NCBI GenBank assembly: GCA_021204545.1
Contig: JAJPZF010000140.1
Span: 1-5,741 of the forward strand
Source: Prevotellaceae bacterium
GTDB taxonomy: Bacteria > Bacteroidota > Bacteroidia > Bacteroidales > Bacteroidaceae
Reading direction: 5' to 3'
Length of the DNA stretch: 5,741 nucleotides
Made by a program: the position numbers and the translations under genes. Under the pieces are notes generated by a model that did not search any database, had not been told where the DNA came from, and saw only the letters and a list, made by a program, of their open reading frames with translations. Positions 1 through 5,526 of the stretch are shown in pieces. Each line of letters opens with the position of its first letter. Within the stretch, counting starts at the first letter, position 1.

Positions 1-484
1 CCAGCGTCTCGGCTCCCTTCTCCTGCTCGCCCAGCTGCACGTAGGTGTTGCCCAGCGCCCCGAGGGCTGCGGGGCTTATCATCTCGTCCTTCCTCGGACT
101 GAACTTCTCGAGATACTGCCTTGCCTCGTCGTACTGCCCCATCTTGGCGTACGACAAGCCTGCGTAGAGCTTTGCGAGATTGCCCGCCTTGGTCATCGAG
201 TACTGGCTCGCCACGGTGAGGAAACCGTCGCACTGCTGCCCGTCTCCCCCGAGAGCCCTCTCGTAGTTGCCCTGCAGGAAGTACTGCTCGCAGGGGTAGA
301 GGGCGAGCTCCGCCTTAGCGCCTCGCCTGTTGATGAATATGCGTGCCAGCACTATCGCCAGCACCACGAGCACGACGGCGGCAGCGATGTATGCTATGAG
401 CCTCAGGTGCTTCTCGAAGAAGCTCACCTCCTCGACGGCTTCCTTTGCCGCCGCCTTCTGCCGCCTTCTGTTGTTACTTGCCAT
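1..484 (-). CDS. Membrane-anchored tetratricopeptide-repeat protein (3'-truncated by window edge)
   Basis: About 161 residues are visible; the C-terminus lies beyond the left edge. The start is ATG at 484-482 (MASNNRRQK), with no clear ribosome binding site. A basic, Ala/Lys-rich N-terminus of about 25 residues is followed by one hydrophobic segment at about residues 28-50 (AYIAAAVVLVVLAIVLARIF). The remainder is helical and TPR-like: a repeat near residues 101-127 (KLYAGLSYAKMGQYDEA, then YLEKF) and another beginning near 138 (ALGALGNTYVQLGEQEKGAE). This matches the YfgM-like/TPR_21 plan of a single-pass protein with a TPR domain on the far side of the inner membrane, which in other bacteria helps envelope protein folding or complex assembly. 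A specific role here is inference. The gene is divergent from recF, and its own promoter candidate lies at 510-541. From memory, a TPR gene often adjoins recF in Bacteroidales. Confidence 0.82.
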   Translation of the reverse strand, partial: MASNNRRRQKAAAKEAVEEVSFFEKHLRLIAYIAAAVVLVVLAIVLARIFINRRGAKAELALYPCEQYFLQGNYERALGGDGQQCDGFLTVASQYSMTKAGNLAKLYAGLSYAKMGQYDEARQYLEKFSPRKDEMISPAALGALGNTYVQLGEQEKGAETL

Positions 485-509
485 ATTGCTTGTTGTTGTA
501 AGAGACGCG

Positions 510-541
510 CAAAGTTAGCCAAATAACCTTTAGGCGTGAAA
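510..541 (-). promoter_or_regulatory. Bacteroidetes-type promoter for the TPR gene
   Basis: On the minus strand, TAACTTTG (517-510) matches the Bacteroidetes -7 box TAnnTTTG. TTTC (541-538) sits 20 bp upstream as a near-match to the -33 TTTG. The box ends 25 bp before the ATG, which predicts a leader of about 20 nt. Confidence 0.6.
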
Positions 542-555
542 TATCGAAGCCTTTA

Positions 556-587
556 TTTTCCCCTAAGCCCCTTTTTGCATACCTTTG
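556..587 (+). promoter_or_regulatory. Bacteroidetes-type promoter for recF
   Basis: TACCTTTG at 580-587 is a perfect TAnnTTTG -7 box, with TTTT at 556-559 (spacing 20) as an imperfect -33. Transcription would begin near 594, giving a leader of about 12 nt to the ATG at 606. This promoter stands back to back with the TPR promoter without overlapping it. Confidence 0.65.
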
Positions 588-605
588 CCTCCCGTCGCTC
601 TGGCT

Positions 606-1703
606 ATGACACTCAGAAAGCTTTCCGTCATTAACTACAAGAACATAGCGCAGGCGGAGCTGGAGCTCTCGCCTGGCATCAACTGCTTCATAGGCGACAA
701 CGGCGAGGGGAAGACCAACATCCTCGACGCCGTCTTCTTCCTCTCCCTCTGCAAGAGCATGACGACAAGCCAGGACAGTCTCACCGTGAGGCACGGAGAG
801 CCGTTCATGTCTCTCCAGGGCCTCTACGAGCGCGAGGACGGCACAAGGGAGGAGGTGTGCTGCGGACTTAAGCCTGGGCAAAGGAAGACCTTCAGCCGCG
901 GCAAGAAGGCATACAAGCGCCTCGCCGACCACATCGGGCTTATCCCCGTGGTCGTGGTCTCGCCCACCGACAGCCTGCTCATCGGGGGAAGCAGCGAGGA
1001 GAGAAGGCACTTCATGGACACCGTCATCTCGCAGTGCAGCCCGCCGTACCTCGAAGCCCTCTTCAGCTACAACAAGGCTCTTCAGCAGCGCAACGCCTTG
1101 CTAAGGCAGGAGCAAGAGCCCGACCCTGAGCTGCTCTTCCTCTGGGAGGAGGCGATGGGCAAGCAAGGGGAGCTGATATACCAAGCCCGCAGGCAGTACG
1201 TCGACAGCCTCCTCGAGCCGTTCCAAAGCTACTACGCGCGCATCTCGCAAGGCAAGGAGAAGGTGGGGCTCGCGTACGTCTCCCACTGCCAAAGGGGACC
1301 GCTCGCCGAGGTGATACGCAGAGACAGGCAGAGGGACAGAGCCGTCGGCTACACCCTGCACGGCACACACCGCGACGAGCTGGAGATGACGCTCGAGGGC
1401 TTCCCCATCAAGCGGGAGGGAAGCCAGGGGCAGAACAAGACATTCCTCATCGCCCTTAAGCTCGCACAGTTCGACTTCCTCGCACACACCGCCAGCCGCA
1501 CCACGCCCATCCTGCTGCTCGACGACGTGTTCGACAAGCTCGACGCAAGCCGCGTGGAGCAGATAGTAAGGCTCGTCTCGGGCGACGGCTTCGGGCAGAT
1601 ATTCCTCACCGACACCAACAGGGAGCATCTCTCCCGCATCCTCTCCCGAGTGGGCGAGGAGCACCGCCTCTTCCACGTCAGCCAAGGGGAGGTCACGCCA
1701 TGA
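606..1703 (+). CDS. recF: DNA replication and repair protein RecF
   Basis: RecF is an SMC/ABC-type ATPase that, with RecO and RecR, loads RecA onto gapped single-stranded DNA during recombinational repair. The 365-residue product has the family's usual length and begins MTLRKLSVINYKN. Walker A is GDNGEGKTN at residues 30-38. A conserved GTHRDE lies at 253-258, the ABC signature SQGQNK at 273-278, Walker B ILLLDD at 302-307, and the D-loop FDKLD follows at 309-313. ATG 606 is preferred over an in-frame TTG at 585, because the TTG lies inside the -7 box (580-587) and so upstream of the predicted transcription start. The gene overlaps the downstream DUF721 gene by ATGA, indicating translational coupling. 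It is not beside dnaA/dnaN/gyrB here, unlike the classical recF arrangement. Confidence 0.97.
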   Translation: MTLRKLSVINYKNIAQAELELSPGINCFIGDNGEGKTNILDAVFFLSLCKSMTTSQDSLTVRHGEPFMSLQGLYEREDGTREEVCCGLKPGQRKTFSRGKKAYKRLADHIGLIPVVVVSPTDSLLIGGSSEERRHFMDTVISQCSPPYLEALFSYNKALQQRNALLRQEQEPDPELLFLWEEAMGKQGELIYQARRQYVDSLLEPFQSYYARISQGKEKVGLAYVSHCQRGPLAEVIRRDRQRDRAVGYTLHGTHRDELEMTLEGFPIKREGSQGQNKTFLIALKLAQFDFLAHTASRTTPILLLDDVFDKLDASRVEQIVRLVSGDGFGQIFLTDTNREHLSRILSRVGEEHRLFHVSQGEVTP

Positions 1704-1990
1704 AGAAGCGCCAGACGCAGACACTGGGAGACGTGATACGCCGCTACCTTCGTCAGGAAGGCCTCGAGACCCCTCTCGCCGAGCACCGTGCCTTAAGCCT
1801 CTGGCCCGAGGTGGCAGGCCCCGCGGTAGCACGCTACACCTCGGAGGTGTGGCTAAAGAACACCACCCTCTACGTCAAGATAACGCGCCCCGCCCTGCGC
1901 CAAGACCTCACGATGGGGCGCACGCTCCTTGCAAGCCGCCTCAACGAGAGGGTAGGCTCGCAGGTCATTACCCAGATTATCTTCTGCTGA
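1700..1990 (+). CDS. DUF721 (DciA-like) protein, candidate helicase-loading factor
   Basis: This 96-residue protein starts at an ATG overlapping the recF stop (ATGA). A purine-rich AGGGGAGG a few bases upstream, inside recF, can serve as ribosome binding site. It fits the DUF721 pattern: an N-terminal helix (LGDVIRRYLRQEGLE, residues 9-23), a conserved Trp-Pro-x-Val-x-Gly (W35 to G40), a beta segment with VWLKNTTLYVKI, and a C-terminal RLNERVG...ITQIIF. The DUF721 family includes DciA, the ancestral operator or loader of the DnaB replicative helicase in bacteria lacking DnaC/DnaI. This gene corresponds to the short single-domain form. A role in helicase loading here is inferred from family membership and from its coupling to recF. 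No terminator hairpin immediately follows. Confidence 0.85.
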   Translation: MKKRQTQTLGDVIRRYLRQEGLETPLAEHRALSLWPEVAGPAVARYTSEVWLKNTTLYVKITRPALRQDLTMGRTLLASRLNERVGSQVITQIIFC

Positions 1991-2217
1991 TATAGTCGAA
2001 GCTCCGCCTCAGCCTCACGTCCCATCTCCTTTGACGTTTGCCACAAATAAATATGCGTAGCCACGTTGGGGCTAGCCTTAAGCACTCATCTGCTTATCTG
2101 TGATTTTCTTTTGCCAACAAACAGTAAGGTTGAGAATAAATGACTGCCTTTGTGCCACAAACTCAAAACCGCACCGATATGTAACAGAGAGAGAAAGGAC
2201 ATCTGAATAAAAAGCGT

Positions 2218-2360
2218 TAGCTTTATTCTTGCTTTGGAAAATCGCCAATTTTAGCAAAGCGTTCGAGAGTGAAAGTTAATGCTCACGCAGAATGCGTGGG
2301 CTTTTGCTCGTATATGAATGCACGGTGTTTGGCGATACCTCCAAAGCGTAGACGAAGTTA
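2218..2360. other. Long interrupted hairpin element (possible structured RNA or palindromic mobile repeat)
   Basis: The two arms pair in order. TAGCTTT 2218-2224 pairs with 2354-2360 (two G·T pairs). GCTTTGG 2231-2237 pairs perfectly with CCAAAGC 2341-2347. ATCGCCAA 2241-2248 pairs perfectly with TTGGCGAT 2329-2336. GCGTTC 2259-2264 pairs with GAATGC 2316-2321 (one wobble). The innermost unit is the hairpin 2281-2301. The register of the two outermost helices is identical and shifts by only 1-2 nt further in, so the whole reads as one extended hairpin of about 143 nt with small internal loops. Candidates are a small structured RNA, a leader of the BspA-like gene, or a non-autonomous palindromic repeat. 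The strand transcribed is unknown. I could not search Rfam. Confidence 0.5.
2281..2305 (+). terminator. Terminator-like hairpin inside the 2218-2360 element
   Basis: GCTCACGC (2281-2288) pairs with GCGTGGGC (2294-2301), an 8-bp stem with one T·G pair and a 5-nt loop AGAAT, followed by TTTT (2302-2305). It could end transcripts coming from recF/DUF721, or simply cap the larger hairpin. The T-run is short. Confidence 0.4.
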
Positions 2361-2440
2361 TTGGTCCACGTTCTTTTATTGTCCCCCTTCCGCCCCTTTA
2401 GGACCGCCAAACAAGAAACAAACAAGTAAAAACAACGAGT

Positions 2441-3442
2441 ATGAAACGATTTTTATTCCTGTGCCTCGCGGCACTAACCCTGCAAGCCCCGTGCTTCGCC
2501 TACGACGCCTACGTTGACGGCATCTACTACAATCTCGACACTATAGCAAGAACCTTCACGGTGACGTTTGAGTCCTACTCTTTGAGCGAAAACTATTATA
2601 ACTACGGCAGTCCATACACTGGCAGCGTCGATATCCCCTCAACAGTGGAATACCATAATACCAGCTACCCAGTTACGAGCATTGGAAGCTCAGCTTTCTG
2701 TCGTTGCAGCAGCCTTACATCTGTGACGATTCCCAACTCCGTGACAAGCATAGAATCAAACGCATTCGGGTATTGCACCGGCCTTGCCTCAATCACTATC
2801 CCCAACTCAGTGACAAACATAGGAGATGGCGCATTCGGGTATTGTGCCAGCCTTGCCTCAATCACCATCCCCAACTCGGTGACAAGCATAGGAGATGGCG
2901 CTTTCTATAGTTGCGGCAGCCTTACCTCAATCACCATCCCCGAATCAGTGGCAAGCATAGCAGCTGATGCATTCGGGTATTGCAGCAGCCTTGCCTCAAT
3001 CACTATCCCCAACTCGGTGACAAGCATAGGTAACTGGGCATTCGAATTTTGTGCCAGCCTTACCTCAATCACCATCCCCAACTCGGTGACAAGCATAGGA
3101 GATGGCGCTTTCTGTGGTTGCGGCAGCCTCTCTTCCGTGACCTCGCTAAGCCTCGAGCCGCCCACGTGCTGGTACGACGTGTTCAGTGGCGTGGACACAA
3201 GCACATGCACGCTCATCGTGCCTGAAGGCTCTAAGGCAGCGTATGCGGCGGCTTACGGATGGAGTGACTTCCTCAATATCAAGGAGTACGACACCACGGG
3301 CGTGCAGAGCGTAAGCAGCGCAGGGGAGGCGAAGGGTTCGTCTTTCTTCACCTTGGACGGCAAGCAAGTGAATGCGCCTCAAAAGGGCGTGAACATTATC
3401 CGCTACAGCGACGGGACTGTGAGGAAGGTGCTTGTGAAGTAG
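2441..3442 (+). CDS. Secreted BspA-like leucine-rich repeat (LRR_5) protein
   Basis: This 333-residue protein has a type I signal peptide at about 1-20 ([20 protein letters not shown], cleavage before Tyr21). A short region (YVDGIYYNL) typical of Bacteroidales LRR_5 proteins follows, then a degenerate first repeat and six 23-residue repeats at 90-227. The core of each is [19 protein letters not shown], ending in Cys. The section after them, with [24 protein letters not shown] and FLNIKEY, is the usual end of such domains. The last ~45 residues ([19 protein letters not shown]...KVLVK) resemble the short C-terminal tails of secreted Bacteroidales proteins, possibly related to type IX sorting signals; that link is inference. 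BspA relatives act in adhesion and host binding, but no ligand can be named here. A strong hairpin follows the stop. No canonical promoter is visible upstream. Confidence 0.92.
   Translation: MKRFLFLCLAALTLQAPCFAYDAYVDGIYYNLDTIARTFTVTFESYSLSENYYNYGSPYTGSVDIPSTVEYHNTSYPVTSIGSSAFCRCSSLTSVTIPNSVTSIESNAFGYCTGLASITIPNSVTNIGDGAFGYCASLASITIPNSVTSIGDGAFYSCGSLTSITIPESVASIAADAFGYCSSLASITIPNSVTSIGNWAFEFCASLTSITIPNSVTSIGDGAFCGCGSLSSVTSLSLEPPTCWYDVFSGVDTSTCTLIVPEGSKAAYAAAYGWSDFLNIKEYDTTGVQSVSSAGEAKGSSFFTLDGKQVNAPQKGVNIIRYSDGTVRKVLVK
2708..3121 (+). repeat. Six tandem 69-bp repeats encoding LRR_5 units
   Basis: Units start at 2708, 2777, 2846, 2915, 2984 and 3053. Most share the string TCAATCACCATCCCCAACTC or a one-base variant. 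Units 3 and 6 differ at only three of 69 positions. Units 2 and 5 share CACTATC and a TGT Cys codon. Units 1 and 4 both end GCATTCGGGTATTGC. This three-unit pattern suggests duplication of a 207-bp block. Each unit ends in a Cys codon. Confidence 0.93.
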
Positions 3443-3509
3443 GCGAACCCCACCGAAGACCAGCTCTCCCAGAAGCTACGGATTCTGCTAAATCCCTAAT
3501 ATCGGCCTC

Positions 3510-3538
3510 AGCCCCTGCCTCACCCCGAGGCGGGGGCT
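3510..3538 (+). terminator. Strong terminator-like hairpin after the BspA-like gene
   Basis: A 12-bp GC-rich stem, AGCCCCTGCCTC (3510-3521) with GAGGCGGGGGCT (3527-3538), has one T·G pair and a 5-nt loop ACCCC. It lies 67 bp after the BspA-like stop. Only TTATCC follows, so the U-tract is poor, but the position and stability favour termination. It also separates that gene from the HU promoter. Confidence 0.65.
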
Positions 3539-3590
3539 TATCCGTTCACAAAGACCGGCCCCATAGGTGAGTCGTTACAACGATTATCTG

Positions 3591-3598
3591 TATCTTTG
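3591..3598 (+). promoter_or_regulatory. -7 box for the HU-family gene
   Basis: TATCTTTG matches TAnnTTTG exactly. No TTTG stands 19-21 bp upstream, so the -33 element is weak or absent, which may mean dependence on an activator. The predicted transcription start near 3605 coincides with the beginning of the palindrome array, leaving a leader of about 170 nt. Confidence 0.55.
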
Positions 3599-3604
3599 CG
3601 CCAT

Positions 3605-3711
3605 GCATCCGACGAGTAGGCATGAATGCACTCGTCGAGTGGTCCCCAGTCCACTCGACGAGTGGGTCGCGGTCCACTCGACGAGTGGGTCGCGGTCCAC
3701 TCGACGAGTGG
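3605..3711. repeat. Phased array of 15-bp palindromes, 23-bp period, in the HU leader
   Basis: Three perfect copies of CCACTCGACGAGTGG (7-bp arms around one A) lie at 3651-3665, 3674-3688 and 3697-3711. The spacers between them are the identical 8-mer GTCGCGGT. One variant at 3628-3642 (GCACTCGTCGAGTGG, centre T) and a degenerate copy at 3605-3619 (11 of 15 matching) fall at exactly the same 23-bp phase. A remnant with GACGGGTG lies near 3722-3736, two bases out of phase. Possible roles are multi-copy operators, recombination or nucleoid-protein sites, or hairpins in the leader RNA. Confidence 0.9.
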
Positions 3712-3761
3712 ATTCCAACGCTCAGCAGACGGGTGCCGCGAAGAGTCACTAATATCAACAG

Positions 3762-3774
3762 AAAGGAGTTAGAT
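3762..3774 (+). promoter_or_regulatory. Ribosome binding site deciding the HU start
   Basis: AAAGGAG at 3762-3768 lies six bases before ATG 3775. It is the best Shine-Dalgarno sequence in the window and favours 3775 over the in-frame upstream ATG at 3622, which has no such site. Confidence 0.8.
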
Positions 3775-4200
3775 ATGGCAATTGAGTTTTACATCAAGAA
3801 GGATGTGAGCCGCCTCAACGGATCGAAGGGAGAGACGGTGTACTACGCGATGCCCAAGACAAGCCGCATCGTGCTGAACGAGGAGATTGTGAGGCGCATC
3901 GTCGAGGCAACGTCCCTTGCGACGGGCGACGTAAGGAACGCACTCATCAGCCTCGCTGAGGTGGTGTGCTCGGAGCTGTCGGAGGGCAACGCCGTGGACC
4001 TTGCGGAGCTGGGGCTGATAAGGATAGTGGTCAACCCCCGCTATATGAAGTCGGCGGACGAGGTGACCGTGGAGAACGCGTTGAAGAAGCCTCAGGTGCG
4101 CTTCACGCCCAAGGGCAAGATGCTCAAGGCGGCGAGGAAGGTGAGGATGAGCATAGACCACTCTATGGTCTTCTCGGCCGACAGGAAGGCGGAGGAGTAA
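3775..4200 (+). CDS. HU-family (histone-like) DNA-binding protein, Bacteroidales type
   Basis: The 141-residue product (MAIEFYIKKDVSRLNG...) matches the HU-related group found in Bacteroidales (HU-HIG/HU_rel type), longer than the roughly 90-residue canonical HU. The N-terminal part (YYAMPKTSRIVLNEEIVRRI) and the helical ATSLATGDVRNALISLAEVV (about residues 45-64) correspond to the HU dimerisation region. The FTPKGKMLKAARKVRM section near residues 112-127 is rich in Lys/Arg. Such proteins bind DNA with little sequence specificity and act in nucleoid structure or local regulation. ATG 3775 has a strong ribosome binding site. The frame stays open upstream to ATG 3622 through the palindrome array, but those 51 codons have repeat-derived composition and are judged untranslated leader. 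No small downstream partner gene is present; the next gene converges after 3 bp. Autoregulation through the array is speculation. Confidence 0.9.
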   Translation: MAIEFYIKKDVSRLNGSKGETVYYAMPKTSRIVLNEEIVRRIVEATSLATGDVRNALISLAEVVCSELSEGNAVDLAELGLIRIVVNPRYMKSADEVTVENALKKPQVRFTPKGKMLKAARKVRMSIDHSMVFSADRKAEE

Positions 4201-4216
4201 CTCCTACTGCTCCTCC
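4191..4216. repeat. Inverted repeats across two convergent stop codons
   Basis: AGGAGT (4193-4198) and ACTCCT (4200-4205) flank a single base and span both stops. GGAGGAG (4191-4197) can also pair with CTCCTCC (4210-4216) around a 12-nt loop. The stems are modest and coding-derived (Glu-rich ends on both strands), and no T-run follows, so terminator function is doubtful. Confidence 0.4.
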
Positions 4217-5484
4217 TCGGTGTAGTAGTGGATGACGCGGCGTATGGCACGCTCGCAGACGGGGCAGAAGACGGGAGCCTCGTTGATCTTCATGCGGCAC
4301 TCCTGCGCGGGGCGGTACACTCCCTTCGACTGGTAGCCGCCTCCCTCGTAGACGCCCACCTTGGTGTAGAGGTCCTCTCCGTCAGCAGGCGTGGGGATGG
4401 GCGCGCCTTCGGGGAGCATGTCCTGCCACTTGCTCTGGAAGTCTACGAGGGTGGTGAGGTTAGGCTCCCAAGGCTCAGCGTCGGAGGGGTACTGCGTCTC
4501 GAACTGGTCGTCGTAGAAGTACTCGTCGCCCAGGCCGCCGAAGGAGTGCCCGAACTCGTGCACGACGACGGGAGCCATCGTCTCGTCGTGCGCCGAGGCC
4601 ACGAGGTAGGAGTTGTAGATGCCACCGCCGCCGTACCTCTCAGTGTTGACCAAGGCGATGATGTGCTCGAAGGGGATGCCCGAGAGGAGGTCGTAGAGGT
4701 GGAACACTCCTGAGATGGTGTTGTAGCGGGCGGTGTAGAAGGTGTCGTAGTGCGAGCCGAGGGCGGTGTTAACCCACAGTCCCTCACGGGGCACGGAGAC
4801 GCCGCTCTCCTCGGAGGGGCAGGCTACGGCGACGAAGTTAAGCCTCTGCTGCTCGCTCTTGAAGGGCTCGTGGCTGAGGACAGCGTCGACGGCACGCTCG
4901 CAGTCACGGTAGAACAGCTCCATCTCCTCCTCCCTGTAGCCCTCTGCCACGAAGGCTATGTCAATGCACTCCTCAGAGCTGCCGCCCTGCCTTACATACC
5001 TCCAAGGCGTGACGCCCCTCTCGCCCGTGCGGCGTATGAGGATGTCCGTGGGGTCGACGATGTGCTCGAGGCGGCTGCTCACCTTGTTATGGGTATCAGT
5101 GAGGGTGATGGTGACCTTGCACTTCTCCTTGGGGAATGGCAGCAGGAAGGAGTTCTCGAAGGCTTTGTTCACACGTGTCGCCTCCTCGGTTGTCTGCCAC
5201 TCTTGGAAGAGGCTGCTGAAGGAGTGGCAGTAGAGCGTGTCCCTGCCCAGCGTGTCGGTCATCACTATCTGCCCGTTGCCCTTGAGCTGCAGGCGGGTGA
5301 GGTTGACCCTTCGCCCGTACCAGCCGGGGCTTTGCAGCAGTTCTGCGAGGTGTATCTGCTGGTGGCGGTTGTCTCCGCTAAAGATATAGTTGACCCTTAG
5401 GGTGCGGTCGGTGAAGTGTTCGTCGAAGTCAGCCATAAGGGGCAGCGTGGAGCAAAGGAGCAGGGTAAGAAGAATGTGTTTCAT
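4204..5484 (-). CDS. Secreted zinc metallopeptidase, family M64 (IgA-peptidase-like)
   Basis: The 426-residue product begins MKHILLTLLLCSTLPLMA, a signal peptide probably cleaved near residue 18. An N-terminal domain typical of M64 proteins (about 19-165) precedes the peptidase domain, which opens with IDIAFVAEGY (174-183). The zinc site is HEFGHSFGGLGDEY at 309-322: H309 and H313 are ligands, E310 the catalytic base, and D320 the likely third ligand. The C-terminus keeps the family's cysteines (C396, then CPVC at 407-410). M64 is named for a clostridial IgA protease; Bacteroidales members are common and their substrates mostly unproven, so IgA cleavage here is not established. ATG 5484 is chosen over ATG 5529 because the signal peptide starts there and the promoter -7 box (5506-5499) lies between them. 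The gene shares its promoter region with nth. Confidence 0.93.
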   Translation of the reverse strand: MKHILLTLLLCSTLPLMADFDEHFTDRTLRVNYIFSGDNRHQQIHLAELLQSPGWYGRRVNLTRLQLKGNGQIVMTDTLGRDTLYCHSFSSLFQEWQTTEEATRVNKAFENSFLLPFPKEKCKVTITLTDTHNKVSSRLEHIVDPTDILIRRTGERGVTPWRYVRQGGSSEECIDIAFVAEGYREEEMELFYRDCERAVDAVLSHEPFKSEQQRLNFVAVACPSEESGVSVPREGLWVNTALGSHYDTFYTARYNTISGVFHLYDLLSGIPFEHIIALVNTERYGGGGIYNSYLVASAHDETMAPVVVHEFGHSFGGLGDEYFYDDQFETQYPSDAEPWEPNLTTLVDFQSKWQDMLPEGAPIPTPADGEDLYTKVGVYEGGGYQSKGVYRPAQECRMKINEAPVFCPVCERAIRRVIHYYTEEEQ

Positions 5485-5494
5485 AGCTTTGGTT

Positions 5495-5526
5495 TTTGCA
5501 AAGGTAGGGGAAAGGCGGTACTTTTG
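5495..5526 (+). promoter_or_regulatory. Promoter of nth
   Basis: TTTG (5495-5498) lies 20 bp before TACTTTTG (5519-5526), an exact -33/-7 match. The start would fall near 5532-5534, at or beside ATG 5534, so the mRNA may be leaderless or nearly so. Confidence 0.72.

Larger units (their letters stand above)
1991..2440. other. 450-bp intergenic region, no convincing gene
   Basis: I find no supportable coding region here. Open frames crossing it lack a ribosome binding site and family-like composition. Positions 1991-2205 show only a minor inverted repeat (TAGCC 2058-2062 with GGCTA 2070-2074, no following T-run). Positions 2206-2360 hold strongly self-complementary sequence, listed separately. 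Positions 2361-2440 form the leader of the BspA-like gene; I see no canonical TAnnTTTG box there, and the 20 bases before the ATG are A-rich rather than Shine-Dalgarno-like, as is common in Bacteroidetes. Confidence 0.7.

Noticed and set aside
585..605. TTG start for recF adding seven residues
   Set aside because: It lies in the -7 promoter box, and RecF homology begins at MTLRKL from ATG 606.
1101..1832. Long open frame on the minus strand opposite recF/DUF721
   Set aside because: It is the shadow of GC-rich coding sequence; recF has complete ATPase motifs on the plus strand, and the antisense product resembles no family.
2058..2074. Terminator after the DUF721 gene
   Set aside because: Only a 5-bp stem with no T-run, about 70 bp past the stop; too weak to call.
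2269..2517. 82-residue open frame overlapping the BspA-like start
   Set aside because: It runs through the hairpin element, has no ribosome binding site, and overlaps the signal peptide of a clear gene in another frame.
2708..3121. 69-bp repeats as a CRISPR or tandem non-coding satellite
   Set aside because: They lie in frame inside a secreted LRR_5 protein and encode its 23-residue units.
3605..3711. Palindrome array as a CRISPR
   Set aside because: Units are 15 bp with 8-bp spacers that are identical between the perfect copies; CRISPR repeats and spacers are longer and spacers are unique. No cas genes are present.
3546..3758. Minus-strand and second plus-strand open frames over the palindrome array
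   Set aside because: The open reading comes from stop-free repeat units and the product is low-complexity repeat translation.
3605..3774. Insertion sequence or integrase attachment site at the array
   Set aside because: No transposase, integrase, terminal repeats or target duplication is visible in the window.
4228..5400. Plus-strand open frames opposite the M64 peptidase
   Set aside because: Antisense shadows; the minus strand carries the signal peptide, zinc motif and conserved cysteines.
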